A stretch of DNA of 64,000 bases. Source: Cryptomeria japonica (Eukaryota; Streptophyta; Pinopsida; Cupressales; Cupressaceae). Location: assembly GCF_030272615.1 (NCBI RefSeq), contig NC_081409.1, forward strand, positions 475,350,573 to 475,414,572, read 5' to 3'. Of the stretch, positions 54,088 to 64,000 are shown piece after piece. The stretch's first letter is position 1; each line of letters starts with the position of its first letter. The notes beneath the pieces were generated by a model, which searched no databases, had not been told where the DNA came from, and worked only from the letters and a program-made list of their open reading frames with translations. Made by a program: the position numbers and the translations under genes.

Positions 54088-55793
54088 ATGCAAAAATTAT
54101 TGGAGGGAGAAAAAGAAAAATATTTCCTAATGTTAGCCAAATCTGGTGCTACACTCCCCCAAGATTTTGATGTGAACAAATTGACACAAAAGAAAAATGA
54201 TGCCCCTAATAACAAACAATACGAAGATATTTTTGGTCTCCACATGAGTGACACATCAATCCCCAATAATACCAGAACCAATGAAGAAACCTACATACCC
54301 AAAAGAGATGAAGTAGAAATTCTTAATAACATCCAATCCAATGAAGATACAAGAAGGACTAGAGATGACACCAGAAGAGATCCAAATCCTCCTAGAATAC
54401 AAAATCAGGGTCATATAAGAACAAATCATGTTGATAATCCTATCACAACTCTAACACAACAACTACAAAGACTACAAAAACAAATTCAAGATATGCAGAG
54501 AGAAAATGTTAGAAGATACTCACTTCAAGAAATCTGTCCTTATCCATTCGACAAAAATCTAAACATGATACCATTTCCTATAGGTTTTGAAACTCCTAGA
54601 TAAGAAAAATATGATGGAAGCACTAACCCTCAAGATCATATATGAGAATTTTGCACAATGAGTATGGAGTTTGCACATGAGGATACCTACTCGATGAGAT
54701 TATTTCTGAAAAGCTTAACTAGACTAGCTATGGAATGGTTCTCAAAACTTCCACCTAGAATCAGATCATTCTCAGAATTGGTGGATAAGTTTGTTTCACA
54801 ATACTATTATAACATACAACATGAAGTAACAATGCTAGACCTATGTAATACTAAACAAAAGAGTGGAGAACCTTTCATGACATTTTTACAATGATGGAGA
54901 CGGTTAGCTTCGTGGTATCCTCGTACAGTCCAGAGTATGAAAAAATGGACATATTCATTGACAACTTAAATGATCAAATGAGTTATTACTCAAAAATGAA
55001 AGGAAATCAAAGTTTTGGAAAAATGATTGATAATGGAATCAAAATGGAGGAAGCCATGATAAAGAAAGGTGAATTGAAAATATACAAAGACGGAGTCCAT
55101 CCTCCTAACAACACCAATAACAATAATCACAATGATAAATCAAAGTTTTGGAATAGAAAATGAAATATCGTCAATGATGGAATAGTGGATAACAACAATG
55201 TGAAACCAAAACAACTGATTTTTAATTTATCCACTCACTCAGTAGTGGCTCAGCAAAACAACCATCACCAAAAAGCAACTATCAAAAATTTCTTTCAAAG
55301 ATAATTTACAAACATTGGTGAACCCCTTGGGTCAGCACTAAAGACACTTCTCACAAACAAATTGATCACTTTGCCAGAAGAAAGGAACTACGAACCTCAA
55401 ATAAAACCACCTTGGTGGAATGATAACCATTATTGTGATTTCCATCGAAACAAGGGACATCACACATATAGTTGTTAGAAGTTGAAACATGTCATCCAAG
55501 ATTTGATTGATAATGGAGTAATAACAGTGGATGGACATATAACAAATGAATCTCATATAGCTTTTAAAACTCCGCTTCCAAACTATGAGAAAGGTGAATC
55601 ATCAACAACAAACAATGGTAAGGGTAAAGCGAAGGTAAACTATGCTCATACATATGATAATGTGGTAAACGTGATTGTAGTTAAAGAAAAACAAATCAAG
55701 AACATGTTCATGCTATCACAAGAAGCAAAGCCAAAGTTGTTTTGTTGGGTCCCACAACAAACACGTCATCCACTACCAGACAATACAACCTAG
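54088..55793 (+). pseudogene. Element D gag
   Basis: The open frame begins near ATG 54088. It has a Gln/Asn-rich coiled stretch (TLTQQLQRLQKQIQDMQREN) and the gypsy Gag core: FAHEDTYSMRLFLKSLTRLA, MEWFSKLPPRIRSFSEL, HEVTMLDLCNTKQKSGEPFM, then after a TGA (54893) and frame change MDIFIDNLNDQMSYYSKMKG. A variant zinc motif CDFHRNKGHHTYSC lies at about 55435-55477. Stops at 54601, 54643, 54893, 55161 and 55475. A basic/Asn-rich linker leads to the protease. Confidence 0.83.
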
Positions 55794-57081
55794 TGGAGCA
55801 ATTGCAGAAAACACCCGCACAAATATCCATCTTAGAATTGTTAAAGCTTTCACCTGCACACAAAGAAATTCTTGAACGAGCATTAGTAGATACAACAGTT
55901 TCCAAAAATCTTGATATTGTTTAATTCCAAACCATGGTGGGAAACCTCACAACCCCTCACTACTTATTATTCACTGAAGAAGATGACATGTCCTTACAAC
56001 ATCCCCACAATGCTCCTTAGCATATTGAAGTCCTCATTCACAAAACACACGTTAAACATGTTCTAATAGATGGTGGAGCTTGTTGGCATTCTACACTCTA
56101 GTGAGAAATGATGGTGTTGTCATTGATGGCAACCTATAGGCAGCCACCTGACATTCATCTGGTAAATCACCGACAGGCACCAGCACTGACACTGATAGAC
56201 ACTTCACCGACAACGACAACAATGTATACTGACACCAAAACCGATAGGATTTTGTTTATTGTATTTAATTGTAAATATCTTTTGTAAAGCCAACATGGCA
56301 TATTGTAATAGACTCATATATGTATGAGATCTTGTAAATCATTTTGTAATGATGTACACATGGTAGAAGTGATGAGCGAATATTAAGGCAGATTTTGTAT
56401 AAGGTTTATGGTTATAGTATGAGCTTAAACCGGTATTGAACCTAGCATAGTAGATGCTGAATTGTAGTAGTACATTATATTGGAATTTCATAATCCATTT
56501 TGTAAGTCAGTGAGACTTCCATTTGTAATTGAGCAGTGAGCTCTAGGTAATTGGCCTTTCTACATGTGTAGGCCCCTCTTGTAAGTAATATTCATTCATT
56601 GGCCAGTGAGTGAATATTGTGGGTCACAAATCCCACTGAGGTTTTTCCCACATCAGGTTTCCTCATTAAACATCTCATGTTATGGTGTGTTTTCTATGTT
56701 GTCTTAACTATTCCTATTTACTGCATTAATTCTTGTTTATCGGTACACTATTTTGAAATGCAAAATACTTAATAAGGTTAAATATTATGCATACCAGTAA
56801 GATACTGATTCACCCCCCCTCTTAGTATCTTTGAGGCTATCATTAATCCTAACAAAACTGGCCTAAATATCTGTTCATTGAGTCTTGTTCATGCCTTAGG
56901 ATATTCAGAAGATGCAGTTGATGTTCGAAAAAGGATCACCATTAAAGCCTATGATGAAGAAGAACATTCCTCCAAGGGAATTATGATACTACCCATCAGA
57001 GTGGGACCTTTGCAAAAAGACACAGCATGCCAAGTTCTAGACTTGAACTTATCATATAATGTACTCCTGGGGAGACCCTAG
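55794..57081 (+). pseudogene. Element D aspartic protease, split by a solo LTR
   Basis: The first part ends HVKHVLIDGGA at 56080, with the catalytic D-G-G(A) site of plant gypsy proteases. The second part resumes after the solo LTR at about 56860 with LNICSLSLVHALGYSEDAVD, RKRITIKAYDEEEHSSKG, MILPIRVGPLQKDTACQVLD and NVLLGRP, the typical flap and C-terminal motif. A TAG at 57079 follows LGRP. Cleaves the polyprotein in intact relatives. The insertion lies two residues after the catalytic turn. Confidence 0.85.
56081..56854 (+). repeat. Solo LTR inside the D protease, related to the A/B LTRs
   Basis: 774 bp, TGTTGGCATTCTACACTC to TAATCCTAACA, with the shared TGATTCACCCCCCCTCTTAG near the end and GTGGGTCACAAATCCCAC, as in family A LTRs. 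Flanks GAGCT (56076-56080) and AAACT (56855-56859) would be a decayed 5-bp duplication. No internal region. Confidence 0.82.
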
Positions 57082-57090
57082 ATACATGAC

Positions 57091-58830
57091 TTGCAAGCTA
57101 TCCCATCAACATATCATATGTGTGTAAAATTTCCCTATAATGGGCAGGAAATCACAATATTTGTAGATTCAAATCCATCTCAATACTACAACAATCTAAA
57201 AATGGCTCAAGAAGTCATTGTTCCACATAATAGAGAAGCATCATCTTCGAACACACAATCCAAGGAACAATCATTTGCCTCTATTTTATCAAGTATGGAA
57301 AAACAAATGCAGCTAAGAGATAGAGGGAAAATAGAATATTCAATATCACAATTACCACTTTCTCCTAAATCCTTTGGAAAACCATCAAACTCTAAACAAC
57401 AACCAATTGTAAGACATCTTCTAATATTTGATGGAACATTTGTTAGTGCTGGAACCTTATCAGAGGAAACATAAGACAAAGATGTGCTACAGTGGATATA
57501 CAAGAATGAAGAATGTCAACAAAAGATTAATAATGTCAGAATACCTATATAAAATTATGGAAAAGGATTTAACATTCTTAGAAGAATGGAATACAATGGA
57601 ACAGGTCCTATAGGAAAAAGAAAAGAAGGTATCTCAGAACCTATTCAACCTTACACTCAGCAAACTACAGACAAAATAGGCTTAGGGTATGGACAAGTCA
57701 CTCTACCAGAAGACACATCTTTTAGTCAGCAACAAGAGGAATATGAAAAAAGACAAGAACAACTGGCAATTGAAAGAGAAGAAACATTAGCTAAGCAACA
57801 AACACAAGCAAGCATGAAATGGGAAAAGAAACAAGTTTCCAATCAACAAGAGAAACAAACTAAAAACACCTCTCAAGCAACATTAAATCTCAATCAAAAC
57901 AAGAAAGAAACTAATATAAATCCAGGAGAGATCATAGCAAAGTTGACAGAACTTAATCTCAGTCCTAAAGAAGTTGAATATGAAAGAAGGAAAAATATAG
58001 CCAGAAAAACAGAAGAAATGCTATATGACCAAATCTGTAGATTGCAGGCTGCAAGTGATACAAATTATAATAAATGGGAATGGGATTCCTATCACTTTGA
58101 AGAATCATCTGAATAAAATTTCTTTGAAGGAGATGTAGGAGTCGATGTAGTTCACATGTATGCAGGATAAACGTCAAGAACTAGTTCACTTGAATTAGAA
58201 TCACATTCGGCTGCCTTGGACTTAACCGAGGACGATCAGGAATTTCTTATGCAAGGTCATTCTGATGAGAGTACCATTCTAGACATCGACACACATATTG
58301 AAAACTTTGATACATCCATCATGACCCTTGAAATATCCCAACCTCAAGATCCCCTACCTCTAATCTACCCCGAGCTTATTGATTGGGATAATGAAGGACA
58401 TACCACCATTGATACCTTTCTGAATGACCATGCCATATCTGTATATCTTAATGCAATCGAACCCATAACAACTCTCACCAGGAATGTCAGCAACACATCC
58501 TCTAGTCAAGTGGGTGCCAAATCTCCTAGTCACAAAAGTGAAAATAACGAAAACAATATCAAGTCTAATGCTGAAAACCATTTATTGGCAACATTAGATC
58601 CAGAAAAAGTAAAAAGAAAGGACACATCTAATGGTGAAAACCTCATTGAGGCACCGAAAGATGGGTTATTTGACACTTTACCTGAGAACTATCAAGAAAG
58701 GTCATCCATTTTGATCGAACCAACAGAGGCAATTAACATTGGCACAACAAAACAACCAAAGATTCTTCATCCAACGACTTCTCTATCAAAAGAAGAAATG
58801 CAACAATATGTGGAATTCTTCAAACGATGA
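57091..58830 (+). pseudogene. Element D protease-RT linker with a G-patch-like segment
   Basis: In register with the polyprotein. The first 120 codons continue the protease tail (IPSTYHMCVKFPYNGQEITI). Near 57551-57640, GFNILRRMEYNGTGPIGKR followed by EGISEPI fits the G-patch pattern (G-x-x-h-L...G-x-G-x-x-G...G-h-x-x-P). Then a Gln/Glu/Lys-rich coiled region (57715-57990) and an acidic Thr/Asn-rich region to 58828. Stops at 57472, 57550, 58114 and 58168. G-patch segments next to proteases are known in some retroviruses and plant retroelements; the identification here is by eye. Confidence 0.62.
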
Positions 58831-59865
58831 CAAATCAATTTCACCTGGTCATATGTAGACATACCAGGGTTAGATCCAAAGCTTATTATCCATCACTTAA
58901 ATGTTAGTCCAGGAGCCAAACCAGTCAAACAAAAGTTAAGGAAAATGCATCCGCATATCGCTCTCCTTGTCAAAGCCGAACTAAAGAAATTACTGGATGT
59001 AGGATTCATCAGACCTATAGCATATCCTCAATGGGTATCCAACATCGTTCATGTTTCAAAACTAGATAAAAGCATCAGAATATGCACAGACTTCAGAGAT
59101 CTTAATAAGGCATGTCCAAAGGATGACTTTCCTTTGCCTAACATCGACATCATTGTAGATTTAACTGCTTGACACTCCATGTTTTCTCTAATGGATGATT
59201 TCTCTGGATACAATCAGATCAAAATAGCACCCAAAGACCGAGAAAAGACAACTTTTACATGTCCATGGGGTACTTTCTGCTGGAACGTCATGCCTTTTGG
59301 ATTAAAGAACGCAAGTGCTACATATCAAAGAGCTATGACAACTATATTTCATGGCATGATGCATACATTCATGGAAGACTACGTGGATGACATATTGGCT
59401 AAATCATACAATAGAGAAGAACATATAGAGATACTGGAAAAGATCTTTGACAAGTTAGAACAATACAAGCTAAGGCTAAACCCTAAGAAATGTTCCTTTG
59501 GTGTTACTTCAGGCAGGCTATTGGGATACACTGTTTCTGCTAGAGGTATCAAACTGGATCCAGGTAAAGTAAAAGCAATCATGGAAATGGAATCTCCTAA
59601 GAATATAAGTCAACTCAGATCACTCCAAGGAAGACTCCAGTCAATCAAAATATTTGTTGCTCAATTAGCAGATAAATGTCAACCATTTACTCATCTATTG
59701 CACAAAAATATTCATTTCAAGTGGGACCACCAATGTGAGGACACATTCAACAAGATCAAGGAATATCTCATGCAACCACCTGTACTAATGTCACTAATTC
59801 TAGGAAAGCCTTTATTAATTTATGTATCAACCACCGAAACATCATTAGGAGTTTTGCTTGCATAA
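58831..59865 (+). pseudogene. Element D reverse transcriptase
   Basis: INFTWSYVDIPGLDPKLIIH and VKQKLRKMHP lead into RT: AELKKLLDVGFIRPIAYPQW, SIRICTDFRDLNKACPKDDF, LPNIDIIVDLTA, SLMDDFSGYNQIKIAPKDRE, WNVMPFGLKNASATYQRAMT, and MEDYVDDILAKS, with the catalytic YVDD intact. The thumb and connection continue (LNPKKCSFGVTSGRLLGYTV, GKVKAIMEMESPKNISQLRS). One TGA at 59170-59172 splits two otherwise long open frames. It is the best-preserved pol domain in the window. It ends in the first RNase H (LLIYVSTTETSLGVLLA). Confidence 0.92.
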
Positions 59866-60822
59866 TAAGATAATGAAGGAAAAGAATGAGCCATCTACTA
59901 TATCAGCATAACACTAGTAGGATACAAGATCAACTATTAACCAACAAAAAAAGCATGCTTGGTAGTAGTTTTTTCTTCTCAAAAATTACGACACTATCTA
60001 CTATCTCACTCCATCAAGTTAATAGCTAAAATCGATCCATTAAAATATTTACTCACCAAAGAAACATTAACAGGATGACTAGCAAAATGAATCATGATTC
60101 TAAGCGAGTTTGATATTGAGTATGTTGACAGAAAAGCTATAAAAGGACAAGTCATTGCAGACCAACTAGTAGAGGCACCACTTCATGATGATCATCCTTT
60201 ACAGATTGAGTTTCCCGATGCTAATATCCTAACAGTCATAACAAAAACATGGCAATTATACTTTGATGGTTCATATACACAACATGGATCAGGAGCAGGC
60301 ATTCTATTCATCATAGCACAAGGTCATACAATCCCAAAAGCATACAAATTAAGTTTTTCATGCACCAATAACACAATAGAGTATGTAGCTCTGGTTACAG
60401 GTATCAAAATGGCTATAGAATGGAATATTACACAACTTCAAGTCTTTGGAGACTCTCAACTCGTCATTAATGATGACTATAAAACAGAGGACAAAAAATT
60501 AATGCCTTATAAAAAGATGGTTGATGATATCAAGAAATGCTTTGTAGAAATAACTTTTCAGCAAATTCCAAGAAATGACAACAAAGCAGCTGATGCCATG
60601 GATACACTTGCTTCTCTCCTTCAGACACAAGAAAATCAACAATATTATGAATTCCTGGTGGAAGAGTTGTTTCACCCTGCTCATAATTGTCTTGATTCCC
60701 AAACTATCTATCACCTTGTTGGGCATGATTCCTCATGCTATGGCCAAGCTTACACATACCTGAAAGATAACACCCTACCCCCTAATTTATCGAATAATCA
60801 AAAGAGAAACTTTATTTGCTAA
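59866..60822 (+). pseudogene. Element D RNase H and second (archaeal-type) RNase H
   Basis: The first RNase H runs from 59800 through stops: SSQKLRHYLLSHSIKLIAKI, DPLKYLLTKETLTG, SEFDIEYVDRKAIKGQVIAD. From about 60250 a second RNase H domain is open: WQLYFDGSYTQHGSGAGILF, TNNTIEYVALVTGIKMAIEW, LQVFGDSQLVINDDYK and IPRNDNKAADAMDTLASLLQ, containing the D...E...D pattern (FDGS, NTIEY, GDSQL) and the C-terminal N-x-x-A-D. A tandem second RNase H is diagnostic of the Tat clade. Confidence 0.88.
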
Positions 60823-61931
60823 TCCTCCCATTATACTCTCGTCGTGGATACCCTGTTTAAATGAGGTCTAGATGGTACTCTTTTAAGATGTCTTGAACAA
60901 GAAGAATCTGAGAAGGCCTTACATGAAGTCCATAATGAAATTTGTGCACCCATTCAAGTGGTCTTACCCTTTCAAAAAAAATCATACACTTGGGCTATTA
61001 TTGGCTGACTATGGAATGAGATTCTTTTCAGATAGCTAGAACATGTGAACAATGTCAAATCCATGGGAATTTGATTCATGCACCAGCACAAGAACATGCT
61101 TTGGCAACATCTTGGCCTTTTTTCCAACGAAGTCTTGATCTAGTAGGAAAGCTAAATCCTTCTTCATCTAATGGTAATAAATTCATCTTTGTAGCTACAG
61201 AATATCTCACAAAATGGATTGAGGTAGTGCCTCTCATAAATATCATAGGGAAAAAAATTGCTACATTTATCTTGAATTACATCATCTATCGCTATGGAAT
61301 ACTAATGACCATTATCACTGATAATGGGTGACCATTCAAGAATCAAGATGTATAAGAGCTATGTGAGAAATTCAAAATCCAACACAGATTCTCCACACCC
61401 TACTATCCATAAGGGAATGGGCAAGTAGAAGAATCAAACAAAACTATTCTAAAAATCCTCAAAAAGACAGTGAATGATGCTGGAAAAGATTGGCATATCC
61501 AATTAAACCCTGCTCTATGGGCCTACTGTACCAATATCCACACACCAATAGGTGCCACCCCTTTCTCTCTTGTTTATGGATTAGAAGCAATACTGCCAAT
61601 AGAAGTAGAGATACCTTCTCTATGAGTATCATTAAAAGGTCTCATCCCAGATGAGGAACAACGAGTATCTAGATTACAAGAGTTAGAACTGATCCATGAA
61701 CAAAGACAAAATGGCTTTGATCATCTAAAGGTATATCAGCAAAGAATGTACCGTAGCTATAATCACAGGGTCAAACCACAAATATTTCAAGTAGGGGAAC
61801 TAGTACTAAAAGAAAATCCACGCAACCAGGTAGATCGAGAAAAGAAAGGAAAGTTTGAACCAAACTGGTTAGGTCCATTTGTGATCACAACAGTATCTGG
61901 ATCAGGAGCATTTGTGATCACAGCAGTATTT
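60823..61931 (+). pseudogene. Element D integrase
   Basis: A degenerate zinc-binding region ends CEQCQIHGNLIHAPAQEHAL. The core has SLDLVGKLNPSS (first Asp), MTIITDNG then a TGA and PFKN (second Asp), and [20 protein letters not shown] (Glu), so the D-D-E positions are present. The C-terminal region reads LQELELIHEQRQNGFDHLKV, QVGELVLKENPRNQ, FEPNWLGPFVITTVSGSGAF. A 33-bp in-frame duplication (61876-61896 and 61909-61929) sits at the end, after which the element stops. Several stops interrupt it. Confidence 0.87.
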
Positions 61932-64000
61932 AATATATATTTTATTAATCTAAGATTAATATATATAATTTAATACTTAATTTATAAATTTTATTATTAA
62001 TTATAAATTGTATATATTTTATTAATCACGGATTAAGATATATATAAATTAATATTCAATTTGTACTTTTCTCTATGTATGCAAGGAAGTATCGGTTTAG
62101 TTAGGAAATGACTATCGATTTTAATTTTCCTTTGTAATGTATAATTCCATATTTGAAAAGTATGAAATTGTGTCGCATGAGATAAGACTAGATTGTTGAT
62201 TTTGAACAAGTCTGAGAATGATGTTTTATTTGAAAAAATGAATATCATATTTTAGTTGATTAATGAATATTTGATTTTATACCATTGTATTTATTGCATA
62301 CATTATAATTATTATCATGTGAATTGCGTTTGAAAACTCACGATGAAGTATTTAAATTATTGTATGATGCAATTGAACTTTAGTGATTTAGTAAACCATG
62401 AACGACTTGTACCTAGACAAGGTAGACAAACTGCAATCAAACTTAGATCCATTAGAAAATTGGATCGATTGTTGTGTGTAAACAATAGGAAAGAAGATTG
62501 TCTTTCCCAATCTATGCCTATGCATGTTTAACTTTATGTATTCGCATTTGCTTAAGAAATGGCAAGTCTTTGATTTTTTTTTGTTGGACACTGTCATATG
62601 ATTGATTTGGGTACCTTCTTATCTCCTTGATCTCGAGTTTTGACTATTTTCTTGTGATGGTGTTGTAACCAGTCATGTCCTTTATGTGGGTGTTGAATGT
62701 TGATTTGTGGTTAACCATAGCTGGTCAGGTCTCTAGCTAGAGTACCGCCAGTCAGTGCACCTTGTATAAAGTCTTGTTTGACCAAGTGGGTGTTCCTACC
62801 ATATTGAACTCCATTTGATTGACCTTGTGTATTCCTTGGTTTAGGAGTTCATTTGAGTATAGTCTAGTGTCATTTGGGAAAGTGACTTTCGATTGGGGGT
62901 CGTGCCCAAAGTGGTTGCTGGGTAACCCATCGAAAGTGTGTCTAAATAAGTGATAACCTAATAACATATTAGAGAGTTTAGTTATTGAAAACACTAAGTT
63001 AATTGTGCCTCACGTATGAGATGAGTGCTAGTATAGACTCGGCATGCAGTGAGAAGGCCTAAAATGACAAACCATCAACCTTGTCTTCACAAATGCATGT
63101 GATTGAGGCATAGGATCTTAAAGATCTTAAGTACTCATGGTTTTTTCTTTTGTGTATTCTTTTGAGAAGACCTTAATTGTGTGCAATGTGTGTGTTCACA
63201 CCTTGTTTTCACCTTCTTGATGTTGGTGCTTTTGAGTGATTATATGTGCTTTGTTTGCTTATTGATATCTTGGTCTACGATTACTCTTATTTTGAAAGAG
63301 AGTCGTATGTACCTTCCTTATTGAGTGTTGTGCTCTTTTGACTAATCCATTGGGTTGGTCAATGCTTGTCTTGAATCTGAAAGTACAAAAAGTGCTTGTA
63401 TTAAGATTATGATCTAGCTTAGTGTTGTCCACTTGAAGGACTTGTATGGTAGATGTAAATGCTTATTTTGTAGCAAATTGAATGATTATCACCCTTCCTC
63501 CTCTTTCTCTCTAGAAATTAAAATGTTTGTGATATGTGTAATTATCTCTTATGTGAAATTTCTTATTGCGAGAGAAAGGTTGTGACTTCTTGAACCCTTG
63601 TGTGAGCCCTATGACCCTTTTGTGTTTTTAGCTAATAAAAGGGCTATAGATTTAAAAATTCATTTTGGTTATTGGGAGAAAATTGTATGTTTACATTTAA
63701 GAATTCTCCATGTGTATTGTAGGAGTAACATAATTAAATTCTATCTTAAGTAATGTGCTTTAACGTGCGAATGGTTGTTATGTGAAACTGCCTTGTGTGT
63801 AAAAGATGTATAAAAAGGGAACATATTATAGTGACTAAGAGAGTGTATTAAGGTGTTCCATGAAAAATTATTTTATGTGTTTCATTATATCGATTCAATT
63901 GAGGACCTATTTTAACAATGCTATATTGAACTTGCTTTTGGATATATATAATCGATGTATTATGATTAGAAAGTACAAATGAAAAGCTTGTTTGATATGC
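61932..64000 (+). mobile_element. Rearranged copy of the E-type long-LTR element, running off the right edge
   Basis: 62590-63120 matches the inverted E LTR (19570-19960), including AAGTGACTTTCGATTGGGGG and GGGTAACCCATCGAAAGT. From about 63120 to the end it matches the inverted E internal region (26240 back to about 25420), ending GAAAAGCTTGTTTGAT. The 3' part of the LTR and primer binding site expected between them are missing. 61932-62590 is AT-rich and not securely assigned. No coding sequence. Confidence 0.7.

Larger units (their letters stand above)
50789..61931 (+). mobile_element. Tat-type Ty3/gypsy element D, 3' truncated
   Basis: 5' LTR 50789-51860, primer binding site, 2.2-kb leader, gag, protease, G-patch-like linker, RT, RNase H, a second archaeal-type RNase H, integrase. 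The second RNase H is the hallmark of the Tat group. CATCT precedes the LTR. No polypurine tract or 3' LTR follows integrase; E-like sequence begins instead. A solo LTR (56081-56854) interrupts the protease. Stops and frame changes throughout. Confidence 0.87.

Overview
The window is plant nuclear DNA made almost entirely of old, mutated, nested LTR retrotransposons. The fragments fall in the Ty1/copia and Ty3/gypsy (Tat-type and long-LTR) groups of land plants. The deep nesting, very long LTRs (about 4.3, 3.8 and 2.3 kb), high AT content and absence of any intact cellular gene suggest a very large genome such as that of a conifer or other gymnosperm; the species cannot be settled from this sequence. 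I see no rRNA or tRNA gene and no complete cellular gene. The tRNA-like TGGTATCAGAGC strings are primer binding sites.

Left part (1-2384): a minus-strand gypsy element enters from the left edge (primer binding site plus LTR 163-908). It abuts a plus-strand gypsy integrase C-terminal fragment (909-1277). Then comes the tail of a minus-strand plant-mobile-domain (PMD) gene that serves as the host of later insertions.

Central nest (2390-34761): one minus-strand non-autonomous element, here called family A, is flanked by the 5-bp duplication ATATT. It has been split by two insertions. The first is a plus-strand member of the same family (4307-9600, duplication GATTG). The second is a Ty1/copia element, here B (about 10765-31327). 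B is itself split by element F (15105-29285, duplication CATAT), and F carries a non-coding long-LTR element E (18380 to about 26870). This is four levels deep. Family A encodes no protease, reverse transcriptase or integrase. It has ORF1 (coiled coil plus four CCHC zinc knuckles, no recognisable capsid) and ORF2 (about 1050 residues: unknown N-terminal region, basic middle, coiled-coil end). Its LTRs are recognisably related to those of copia B, so B-type elements may have mobilised it in trans. F independently carries a long non-gag-pol ORF of similar layout. Its leader contains about 17 evenly spaced near-perfect palindromes (28076-29114), the most unusual structure in the window.

Right of the nest (34762-43348): the PMD host gene continues in pieces, split by two clean solo LTRs (34982-37312, duplication CTTGA; 37617-38784, duplication AGATC). 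Further LTR-like remnants follow.

Right part (43349-64000): a plus-strand gypsy element G has a 3.8-kb LTR and a gag-pol filled with TAG stops. It is cut in its integrase leader by a Tat-type gypsy element D (50789-61931), which has gag, protease, a G-patch-like segment, RT, RNase H, a second archaeal-type RNase H and integrase. D's protease is interrupted by a solo LTR (56081-56854) related to the A/B LTRs. D lacks its 3' LTR and is followed by a rearranged copy of the E-type element running off the right edge.
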